From: CATQHD01 sp965243165
GTDB lineage: Bacteria; Actinomycetota; Acidimicrobiia; Spongiisociales; Spongiisociaceae
Reading direction: 5' to 3'
Length of the DNA: 64,000 nucleotides
NCBI GenBank assembly: GCA_965243165.1
Contig: OZ251535.1
Coordinates: forward strand, 1,550,001-1,614,000
The notes below the pieces were generated by a model. The model had not been told where the DNA came from. It ran no database searches and worked only from the letters and a program-made list of their open reading frames with translations. This document shows positions 53,101 through 64,000 of the stretch, in pieces; position 1 is the stretch's first letter, and each line of letters begins with the position of its first letter. The translations under genes and the position numbers were made by a program.

Positions 53101-56100
53101 ACTACGAGGCTTCCGCAGAGGCGGGCCGCTTCTTGGGCCGGTACGCCGTGAACCACGGTTGGGACCCGGCCGAGACCGAGCTGATCGTTCTCTGGACGCC
53201 GGGCGTGCAGGTGATGGCGGACCGCCGGGACGGCTCCATCGCCGGGGTGAAGGAGATCTTCGACATTCCGGATGAGAACATCCACACCGACATCCCGCAC
53301 GAGACGTTCGAGGACGTCCAGGCCAACGTCACCTCTTGGGTCACCGCCAATCCCGAAGCCAAGAACGTGCTCTGCTTCGGCCACAGCGACCAGCCGGGCG
53401 TGGACTGCGCCGTGGCGTTGGAGGCGGGGGGGTTCCTGGGCCGGGCGGCGTCGGCCAGCCTGGGCGCCTCCGACGAGGCGCTGGTCGATCTCCGCACCCG
53501 GACCGACGAGGAGTCGATCTTCAAGGCCACCATCTCGTACTTCCCCGAGCGCTACGGCGAATACCTCGTTCCGATAGTGGTCGACATGCTCGAAGGCCGG
53601 GAGGGCGATGTTCCGGACAGGATCATCCCGGCGGTGTCGCCGGTTACGCGCAACAACGTCATGGAGCTCTACCCCGGCTGATAGGCCGGTCCTGATCACG
53701 CCTTCGGAGGCCCGGAACCGCCTGTTCGATTCCGGGCCCCGAAGGCGCGCGGGTGTAATATGCCCGAAATCCCGGTCGAAGGGTTATGACAGACACCAAG
53801 CAGCCGTTGCTCACCATGAGGGGTGTGTCCAAGGCGTTCGGCCACGTCCAGGCGTTGGTCGACGTCGACCTCGATGTAGAGCCCGGCGAGGTGATGGGCC
53901 TGCTGGGCGACAACGGGGCCGGCAAGTCCACTCTCATCAAGATACTCTCCGGCGTCTACCGCGCCGACGAGGGGTGGTTCACCCGCGACGGCGCCGCCGC
54001 ACACATAGCCAGTCCGAGCGACGCCCAAGCCCTGGGCATCGCCACCGTCTACCAGGACTTGGCGCTGGTGGAGACGCGGGCGGTGGCCCACAACATCTAC
54101 CTGGGGCGCGAGCCGCGCCGATGGGGGATGCTCAGCCGACGCAAGATGGAAAAGGACGCCCAAGAACTCCTGACGAACCTCAACATAAACCTGCCGTCCG
54201 TCAAGGTGGATGTGGAGATTCTGTCCGGCGGGCAGCGGCAGGCGGTGGCCATCTCGCGGGCCCTTGCCCAGGGCGGGGACATCCTGCTGCTCGACGAACC
54301 CACCGCCGCGCTGGGCGTCGAACAGACCGAGCAGGTCCATCAGCTGGTGGGGAGCATGCGGGACCAGGGCAAATCGATCATCCTCATCACCCACGACCTG
54401 AGCGACGTGCTGAAGGTGGCCGACCGGATCGCGGTGCTGCGCCAGGGCCGACTCTGGGCCGACGTCCGGGCCGCCGACACCGACCTCAACCATATAATCG
54501 GCTGGATAACCGGCGCCCTGCCTTCCCAGTTCTCCAAGGCCGAGGAGGCGGCGGCATGAGCACCAGAACCGCCTATCTCAGAGAGCCGCTCCCCTTGTTG
54601 AAGAAGCTGTTCAGCGGCCGGGACTGGACCATCCCCGGCCTGATCCTGACGCTGGTTGCGCTGATGGTCTACTTCGGCGCCCAGTCGGAGTTCTTCTGGT
54701 CGGTCAGCAACTTCCTGAACATCGGGCGGTCGATATCCATCAGGGGCATCATCGCCATCGGGCTGACCATCGTGCTGATAAGCGGCGGGCTCGACCTGTC
54801 GATCGCGGCCGTGGCGGCCGTGGCGGGCATGGTGGCCGCCATGCTCATAGACACAGGCATGAACGGAATCCCGGCGGGGCTGATCGCCTTGGCCGCCGCC
54901 ATGGTTCTGGGCGCCGTCAACGGTTCGGTCATCGTCAGGCTCCGCATCAACCCGATCATCGCCACCCTCGCCACCCTGCTGCTCTTCCGGGGGATGGCCT
55001 ACGTGGTGAGCGGCGGCGACAACGTCGTCATCGGGGTGAACACCTGGTCGTATCTCGGGCGGGGGACCTTCCTGGGAGTGCCCGTCGCCCTGCTGGTCAT
55101 GCTGGGCATCATGGCCGCCGGCATCCTCTTCATGCGCTACTCGGTTCTCGGAAACTACCTGTATGCGATCGGCGGCAACTCCGAGGCCTGCCGCAACGTG
55201 GGGATGAAGGTCGACCGCATCCGCTTCGGCACCTACATGGCCACCGCGCTCCTGTCGGGACTCGCCGGCATCATCCTCATGTCCCAGGGAGGCACCGCGC
55301 AGCCCGCGGCCCTGAACGGCGCCGAGCTCGACATCTTCACTTCCGTGCTGCTGGGCGGGGTGGCCCTGACCGGCGGGCGGGGCAGCCTCTTCGGCACCCT
55401 GCTCGGCCTGTTCATCGTCGGCGTCATCACCAACGGGTTCATCCTCATCGGCCTCCAGATCTACTGGCAGGACGTCGCCCGGGGCGTCATCCTGATCCTC
55501 GCCGTAGCGCTGGACAGCATCCGCCGCGGCGGCGGCTACCGCTGACTTCGCGGGCGCCGGCCGGCGCCCTTGCGCGCCCTGGCCGCGATACGATTTGACG
55601 CGGGTATGAACAACGGGTCAACGGCGGTGATAAGATGGCAGCATCGCCGGCGGGCGCCGCGCCGAATCCGGCGGGGCGCAGTTTTCACAGGAGGCTCGAT
55701 GTCCGAACAGGCCCAGCCCGGACCAGGCGGCGGGCGCGCAGAAGCGAACCCCGACCTCGTCTTCGGCATGGCCGTGGCTAAGGGCGCCTTGGCGGGCATA
55801 CCTGTGATGCTGGTGTTCCTCAGCATCGCCGTCTGGCTCATAACCGACCAGAGCGCGGTGGATTCGATCGTCATCGCCCTCCTGCCGGGAGTGCTGTTGG
55901 GGGTGTTCGGCGGCGGGTTCCTCGGCGTACTTCGGGGAATGGATCACTGAGACCGCACAGCAGGCAGGCGCAGCCCGAAAGAATCTTTGCCGATCGGGGG
56001 GCTTCCGCCCTCAGGGTATTCGAATCACGAAAAACTGTCGATGGCGTCCTGCGTCGAGTCGTAGACCGCGATTATCTTGTCGAAGCCGCTTATCTTGAAG

Positions 56101-59100
56101 ACGGCGCTGACCTGTTCGGACAACGCACAGACCGCAAATCTCCGTCCGGCCCTGTCCAGTTCCTTGGCGGTCAGCAGAGCAATCCGCAGCCCGGCGCTGT
56201 TCATGAACTCCACATCCTCCAAATCGAGGATCACATTTTGGTCGTTTTGGCCGACGGCCTCTTCGAGTTGCTCCTCGAAACCCTCGGCGCGGGCGCTGTC
56301 CAAGCGCCCCGAAGCCCTGAGGATCAACGCGCCTTCACGGCGCTCGGATACTATGGACATCTCACACCTCCACTGTTTGTTCGTCCTCCGCAACTTCGTG
56401 CTGCGGTTTGGACAGAGGAAGTTCGATGATCATGGCGGTGAACTCCCCCTCTTCCGACTCTACCCTGATATTTCCGCCGTGCTCGCGGACTATGTCGCTG
56501 GTGAGGGCCAGACCGAGGCCGGTCCCCTCGTCGGTGGGTTTGGTGGTGAAGAAGGGGTTGAAGACCTTGTCGATCACTTCTTGGGGGATGCCGGTGCCGT
56601 TGTCCCGCACCACGACCACGGCTTTGTCCTCCTCGCGGCGGGTCTTGAGCAGCACCTTCGGCATGTACGGCCCATCTTCCTGCGGGGCTTTCTCCATCTC
56701 CGCCCGTTTCTTGTCGGTCGCATAGCAGGCGTTGCCCACCAGGTTGAGGAAGGTTCTCCCCAGGTCCTGGGTGATGGCGTCTATTTCTCCCATCTCCGGG
56801 TCGAGGTCCCGTTCGATGGTGAGGTTGAAGTTCGGGTCGGTCGCCCGGGCGCTGTGGTAGGCGAGCAGGGCGTGCTCGTTGAGCAGCTCGTTGAGGTCTA
56901 CCCTCCGCCACTCGCCTCCGCCCCGGCCCATCATGAGCATGTCGTGCACGATGCGGTTGGCGCGCTCGCTGTGGTTGCGGATCCGCTTCAGGTTGTCGGT
57001 CAGGTCCTGGGTGATCTCGAGGATGAACTCCTTGGGGTCTTCGTCATCCCCGTCACCGCCGCCCGACCCGCCGTTCTGGTCCAGGTCTTCCAGCTCTTCG
57101 ATCAGCTCTTCGATCAGCTCCTCGGACACCTCCGAGAAGTTCTTGATGAAGTTCAGCGGGTTGCGTATCTCGTGCGCCACTCCGGCGGTCACCTGGCCCA
57201 GAGCGGCCAGCTTCTCGCGCATGACGATCTGATCCTGGGCGCGCTGCAGATCCTCGAGCACCACCTCCAGCTGGCTGTTCTTCTCGCCCAGCTCCTCGGC
57301 CAGCTGCTCTACCAGGTTGAGCCGCTGCACCTCCAAGGCGTGGCGGCGGAACACCTCCAAAGCTTGAGCCATCTCGGCCACCTCGTCCTGCCCTTTCACG
57401 TCCACCTCTTCTTCCAGATCGCCCTCGGCCATGCGGCGCATCCGGGCCGACAGCTTGCCGATCCGGCGCACCAGGATGCGGCCCACGAACCCCCAGCTGA
57501 TCAGCAGGGCCCCGGCGATGCCGACCGCGCTGATCACCAGCAGCAGGGTGCGTCCGGTGCCGATGGCCTGGGTGGAGGCGGCGTTGGCGGTGTTGGCGTC
57601 GACTTCGGCGGCGGTGACCAGCCGGTCCACCTGGCCGATCAGGTTGAGCGCCAAACCCTGGTTCTGCGCCATCAGAGCCTGCTGCTGGTTGCCCAGCTCC
57701 AGCCGCTGAATCAGCAGGTCGAAGCCGTCCCCCTCCTGAGAACCCATCTCGAACAGCCGGTTGAAGATGGGTTGGATATCGGCCGTAAGCTCCGATTCGC
57801 CGAGGGTCCCCATGCTGATGGCGAGGTGGCCGGCGGCGGATTCGAAGCCCTCCTGCAGGGGCTCGATGAAGGCCGGGTCCGATACGTTGAAGGCGCTGGA
57901 CATCTGCTGGGCGGCCACGGTCGCCTCGGACAGCAGCGCCGACAGGTGGCGGTAGCGGTTGAACTCGGGCGGGGACATATGCAGCTCGCGCGGCGCCGGC
58001 GCCGCCCCCAGCTCCCGGTAGCCGGTTATCTGGTAGAAGAGCTGATCGTCGATGGCCGGGACCACGATGTTTTCGAGGCGGCTGCGCAGGTCGATCAGTT
58101 CCAGCCGCAGGGCTTCTCTCCTGGCGTTCAGATCGAATATCTGGGGCATGGCCTCCTCGATGGTGTCCAGGTTGGCGAACAGCGTCTGGGAGTTGCTGCG
58201 GATGCTCTCGAAGCGTTCTCTGATCAGCCAGTCGCTGAAGCCGCCTTCGGGGTCGGCCAACTGGCCCATGCCGCCCTCCATGATCTCGATCTGTTCTTCG
58301 AAACCCTGCCTCGCCCGGGCTATCTCCAGCGAGACGGAGGTCAGCTCGGCGGGTGTGCCGGTGCTGGTCAGGCGGGGGGCGGCCGCCGCCAAGGTGCTGG
58401 TGTACTCGGCGATGCGGAGCGCCGAGGTCATCTCGGGCAGGCTCACCTCGGACACCTGGGTCTGGGCGGAGTCCACCCGGTTGAACGAGATCCAGCCCAC
58501 CACGCTGGCGGCGATGGTCAGCATCAGGGCGGCGCCGATGCCCATGTACATCTGAGTAGAGATGCGGTTGCGGAGAGCCAAAATCCGCTTCACCCGGTCG
58601 AGCACGGCTATCTCTCCCTCATCCGGTCGGTGGGCTGGTAGCGCCCGTCGGGGCCTATGACGGTCAGGAACACCCGGTCCGATCCTTGGTTGTCGCCCTC
58701 ACCGTAGCTGAGCGGGAATTCGTCCAAGGCGAGTTCTTGGGCCGTCAACAGAGCGTCGAGGAAGCAGGCGCGGGTGAGGCCGGCCCCGCACCCCTCCAGT
58801 CCGGCCACCGCCAGCCTGCCCGACAGATAGCCCTCCAGAGACACGAACCCGGGCTCCGCATCGGGGTCGTAGTCGGACAGCGCCCGCAGGTACGAGTCCA
58901 CCACCGGCAGCGAATCGTCGGTGGGGAAGGGCACTACTTGGGTTACGTACACCCCCTCGCCGTAGCCTCCCAGCTCTTCCAGTGACTGGGCCAAGGCGTT
59001 GCTGCCCACGAACGAGATCGTTATGAACACCGGGTCGAAACCGGAGTGGCGCGCCCAGGCGATCAGCTCCGCCACCGGGCGGTAGGCGCCCACGATGATC

Positions 59101-62100
59101 ACCCCCTCGGGTTCACCCGCCATGAGGTCTATCAGCCCGGTCTTCACCGCGGTGGTGTTGCGGGGGTACAACCCGATGGCCGTAGGCCTCATGCTGCGCC
59201 GGGTCAGGGCGGCCAGCGCCCCCCCGTAGCCGGCGCGACCGAAGGAATCGTCCTGGTACATGATGGCGATGCGCTCGATGCCCAGGTCCTCGGTCATGCG
59301 GGCGACCATCTCCTCGGTTTCCTGGGCGTAGGAGGCCCGCAGGTTGACGATGTTCGTCCAGCTGTCGTCGCGCAGGAAGGCGGCGCCGGTGAAAGGCGCC
59401 ACGAAGGGTGTGTCCGCCTCGGCCGCCACGGGCGTGGCCGAGCGGGAGGTAGGCGTCCCCACCTCGCCGATCAGGGCGAATACCCGTTCCTCGTTGATCA
59501 GCTGCTGGGTGTTGGCGATGGCCGCCTCCGGTTCGTAGCCGTCGTCCAGGGTCACCAGCTCGAGGCGCCGGCCGTGGACTCCGCCCGACTGGTTGGCTTC
59601 GTGGAAGGCGGCCTCGATGCCCAGCCGCATGCCTATGCCGAGTTCTTGGGCGGGGCCGCTGAAGGCGGCCGACTGACCGAACACCACCCGGTCTTCGAAC
59701 ACCCCCGGCGTGTTCGCCGGCCTGGGGCGGGTGGAGGCGGTCGTGTCCGCCGCGCCGGCGGCGGCGGTGACGGCGGGGGCGCTGCTGGACGGCCCGCCGT
59801 TGCCGGAACCGCATCCAACTGCTAACAAGGCAACGGCCCCCAATCCGAGGGCGAAGGGCAGAGCACCTGTCCGGCGGCGGGGCTTTATTTGTCCCTCCCG
59901 ATCTCCAGGGTCAAGTAGTTCCGGTCGGTTTCTCTTCGGTAGCTGATCTCGTCCACCATCGTCTTGATCAGGTAGATGCCCAGCCCTCCGATCGGCCGGG
60001 ACTCCAGCGGGGAGTTCAGATCAGGCAGGGGAGCGTCGGTCAACGGGTTGAAAGCAGGGCCGTCGTCCGACAGCTCCACAACTACCGATTCCGGTTGAGA
60101 ATCGATCGTTATCTCATACTCCTCCAATCCGTTTGCCCTCCCATGTGTAAGAGCATTGACCTCCAGCTCTTCGAGGACCAGATTGACCGTGTATACCAGC
60201 TTGGGGGGCCAGCCTTCCTTTTCGCCGAGCATGACTATCTCGGAGTACACGTGATCCAGCAAGGCGGAGTTGGTGTCTTCCGCCTTGAGATCGATCTTCA
60301 GAGAGAGCGAACCCTTCAATTGCCGTCCTCGCTGTAGAACAAAGTCAGGCAGGTGATGTCGTCCGACTGCACGGTATCGCCGGCGAAGGCATGCACCGCT
60401 TCGAAGATCGCTCGGTTCGCCTCCTTGGAATTCTTGGGGGGTGATCCCTTGAATACATCTTGGAAACGGTTCATTCCAAACTCTTCCTGATCGGCGTTCA
60501 TCGCCTCGGTTACACCGTCGGTGTAGAGTATCAAAGTGTCTCCCGGCGAGAGGCTTATCGTGCTCTGGGGATAGGAGAGGCCGGGAGCTATGCCCAGCGC
60601 CACCCCGCCGATGTAAGGGAGCAAAGTGGAGCTGCCGTCGCTGTGGACGATGAGGGGCGGGTTGTGTCCGCCGTTGGCGTATGTCAACACGCCGTCATCT
60701 GGAGAATAGACCGCGTATATGACGGTCACGAACAGGCCGGCTTCATTGTCTTCGTGGAGCAGATTGTTGACATCCTCCATGACCTTGCCGGGTTCTTCGA
60801 GTCCGATGGCTGTTCCCTTCAGCAAGGTTCGGCTGGACATCATGAAGAGGGCAGCCGGCACTCCCTTGTCGGAGACATCAGCTATAGCTATACCAACGCG
60901 GCCGTCCTCCAGCTTGAAAAAATCATAGAAGTCACCCCCCACATCTCGGGCGGGCTCCATGTTGGCCCATATTTCATAGTTGATGTCCTTTGGAAAGCGG
61001 GTGGGCAGGATCGACTGCTGCATCTTGTTGGCGACATTCAACTCGTTTTGGAGAGTGATCAATTTGTCCCTGGAAGCGAGGGCTTCACGCCATTCGATCA
61101 TGTGCTTCAAGGTGCGGTCGATGGTGTGCCGAAGGTCATCAAAATCCAAAGGTTTGGTGACGAAATCGAAGGCACCTCGGTTCATGGCGGTTCTGATGTT
61201 CTCCATGTCGCCGTAGGCCGAGATTATTACCGAGCGGATGTTGGGGTCGACCTTAGGTATCTGTTCGAGCAAGGTCAAACCGTCCATCTGCGGCATGTTT
61301 ATGTCGGAGAGAACCATATCTATGTCTTGGTAGTAGTTCAGCTTTTCCAGGGCATCGATGCCGTTGTGGGCAAAGACGAACTCATACTTGCCCCTTCTGA
61401 TGGAGCGCCTCATACGCTGCAGGATGAGGGGCTCTACATCTGGCTCATCGTCCACGACCAGTATCTTGTATTTGTCCTTTAGTTCCACTTTCTAGCTCAC
61501 ACTTCGGTATCGAGGGCTGGTGTTCCTGCTCGGCACAGGATTGATCAGGAGTCGACCGGCTCGACTAGCCCTGCAAGGCTGAAGACGCCGCGGCAAGGTC
61601 ATCGTGAACATCTATGATCTGGTCGAAGCCGCTGATCATGAAGATCTCGCGAACCATGTCGGACAGAGAGCAGATCGCGAACTTCTTGTCCTTTTGCTTG
61701 AGGTCCTTGGCGATCAACAAGATGACCCTGAGGCCGGCGCTGCTGATGTAGTCGAGGTTCTCGAAGTCCAGGATCACAGTGCCGTCCTCGGAGGTGATCA
61801 CAGCTTCCACCGAGTTCTGGAATTCGGAAGCGTTGGAGCCGTCGATGCGGCCGTCGGTCTTTACGACCAGCTTCCCGCCTTCTCTTTCCGTGTTGATATT
61901 CACTTGGCCAGTCCTTTCCCTCGGAGTCCGTGTGCACCCGGAGGCCGCGCGGCGCCTCTGGCCGGCAGTCTAACAGGTTGGAGTGTAACACCTCCCCGTC
62001 TGCCCCGGTCGGCCGCCGGGCCGCGCCGGGCGGGGCGGCCCGGCGGTTCCGGCTTGCGGGCGGCCCCGCCTTCGATCGTTCACAGGGGCCGGGCGAGGCC

Positions 62101-64000
62101 GAGGACACCGGCAAAGCTCCCCTCTGACCTGGGGGTTGTCTCCGCAGGCAACCTTCTGCTCCGAGTCCAGGCCGAGGCCCCGCCCGCAGGCGTTCAACAA
62201 CCGGAGAAATTGTATCATCGGCCCGGGGCCCTGCCCGCCGGCGGGCGGGCCGTCGATTCGAGAACTCGGGAGGAGAGACATGCGGTCGGGGAAGGCGCGG
62301 CCAGAAGGGGGGCTGCGCAGGCAGCTGGCGGTGTGCGGGGCGTCGATGCTCTTGGCGGCGGCCTGCGCCCCGGATTACACACCGGGGCCTCTGGGGGCGG
62401 TGGAGGTGGGGCCGGGGGAGAAGATCCAGGTGCGGATGTTCCTGTCCCCCGACGAGGGGGGGTCGGGCATCACCAACCAGCGGATCGTACCGATCGCCTT
62501 GGAGCACTACGGACCGGTCCGCGGTTTCGAGGTGAGCCTCGGCGGCGGCAACGTCGACGACGACTGCACCCCCGAGGGCGGGCGGTCCGCCGCGCAGACG
62601 ATCATCGACGAGGGGCGGGTGATAGGAGTGATCGGCACCACCTGTTCGGCGGCGGCGGCCGAGGCGTCGCCCCTGCTGACCGGGGAAGGGTTGGTGATGA
62701 TCTCGTCGACCAACACCTCCCCGAGGCTCACCTCCGACCTGGCGGGCAACCCCGGCGAGTACCGCCGCGAAGGGTATTACCGGACTTCGGACAACGACCT
62801 GCTCCAGGGCGCCTCGGTGGCGCGGTTCCTGCACCTGGAGAAGGGCGTCACCAGGGCGGCGGCGGTCCACAACGGCGACGTGTACACCGAGAGCCTGGCC
62901 CGGGCCTTCGCCGGCTCGTTCCGGGGAATGGGGGGTGAGATCGTCTGGTTCGGCGCGGTGGACGAATCCCGGGAGGACATGTCGGCGGTGCTCGCCGAGA
63001 TGGCGGCCGGCTCGCCCCAGGCGCTGTACTTCCCCGTCAGCAGGGAGAACGCCTTTGGATTGGTGCAGGGCGCGGCGGAGACGGCCGGTATGGAAGACGT
63101 CCTGCTGCTCACCTCCGACGCTTTGCTGGAGGACATCTTCATGGAGCGGGAAGAAACCGAGGGGGTGTTCTTCTCGGGGCCCGACAACCGCTTCCGCGGC
63201 GCCGAGAACCAGAGCACCGGACAGCACGCAGCCGACATCCTCGCCGAGTACCGGGCGGAGTACGGCCATGATCCTGAGACCCCCTTCTGGGCCCACACCT
63301 ACGACGCCGCCGTGCTGCTGCTCGACGCGATCGAGGCCGCCTCCTTCGTGGACGGCGGGACGCTGGTGGTGGACCGGTCCGCAGTGCGGGAGCATCTGAA
63401 CGGGATTTCGGAGTACGGGGGGATCATCGGGTCGATCACCTGCGACGAGTTCGGCGACTGCGGGGTGGGGAAGCTGGTCGTCATCGAGCACATCGACTCC
63501 GGCGGCCTGGCCGCCTCCAAGGCCAACATCGTCTACGAGTTCGGAACCTGAGCGCCTCCCCCCGGCGGGCCTGAAGAGGCGGTGATCCCGAAGGGGAGGG
63601 CGGGGCGGTTAGCATGGGCGCGCGCTCGGTATCGCGGAAAGGAATCGAATGCTCGAAGCCCTGTTGTTCTTGCACATCCTCGGGGCGGCGGCCTGGTTGG
63701 GCGCCAACCTGGTGCGGGCCTTGGCCGGCCGGGCCTTTGCGAAGGGAGAAGACGCCGCCGCCGCCTCCTGGCACCGGACCACCATCACCGTCGGGCGGTT
63801 GATCCACACCCCGGCCGCCGTAGTGGTGTTCATCACGGGGTTCGGCCTGATCGGGATGTCGGAAGGCCGCTTCGAGATGACCGACCCCTTCGTGGTGGTC
63901 GGCATCATCGTGGTCGTGGTGGGGGCGGTGCTCGGCATGGCCGTGCTGGGCCCCAACGGAGAGCGGATCGCCTCCGCCTACGAGCAGGGCGACCGCCAGC

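Overview
The window is high-GC DNA with frequent GTG/TTG starts and tightly overlapping operons. Solute-binding lipoproteins carry Thr/Ala-rich and Asp-Met-rich linkers, and there are an actinobacterial-type ATP-dependent DNA ligase of LigB length, PspC-domain kinases and SLH-anchored surface proteins. Together these suggest an actinobacterium, most likely an uncultivated Acidimicrobiia-like lineage; this is inference, as no rRNA or tRNA gene is visible. The phytanoyl-CoA dioxygenase, the giant adhesin-like protein and the DMFase-like operon would suit a marine or host-associated lifestyle.

Layout. 1-1414: end of a MacB-type ATPase and its FtsX-like permease. 1415-8744: LigB-type DNA ligase, an MFS-like transporter, class I fructose-bisphosphate aldolase and small proteins, interspersed with three families of dispersed non-coding repeats. 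8745-10148: soluble transhydrogenase. 10149-10967: a regulatory region with two dyads, a 17-C homopolymer and a promoter with a palindromic spacer. 10968-36488: one giant secreted protein (8506 aa) with an acidic N-terminal region, 61 Calx-beta-like repeats, a Pro-Gly linker, a cadherin-like sandwich and three SLH modules. 36489-37426: an IS110-type transposase remnant and terminal-inverted-repeat elements. 37423-40863: PspC/two-component envelope-stress-like module. 41060-43171: a small AT-richer gene with a possible operator, a PhyH dioxygenase and a cupin. 43418-45097: ADP-ribosylglycohydrolase-VWA fusion. 45914-51713: minus-strand DMFase-like operon (small and large subunits, phosphotriesterase-like, SDR, amidohydrolase). 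52464-55545: sugar-type ABC importer. 56025-61903: six-gene minus-strand signalling operon. 62280-64000: a second type-I binding lipoprotein and a truncated membrane protein.

How they may work together. The central locus looks like a surface-display gene whose copy structure (three tandem 1.85-kb super-repeats) and promoter (poly-C tract) both look prone to variation. The 56-62 kb operon combines a binding lipoprotein, a HAMP histidine kinase, a REC-PP2C phosphatase, an RsbW-like kinase and two STAS proteins, so it reads as a ligand-sensing partner-switching relay. The DMFase-like operon is divergent from the ABC importer and could process its substrate. Mobile-like repeats sit directly against at least two gene boundaries: the start of the DMFase operon and the stop codon of the response regulator.
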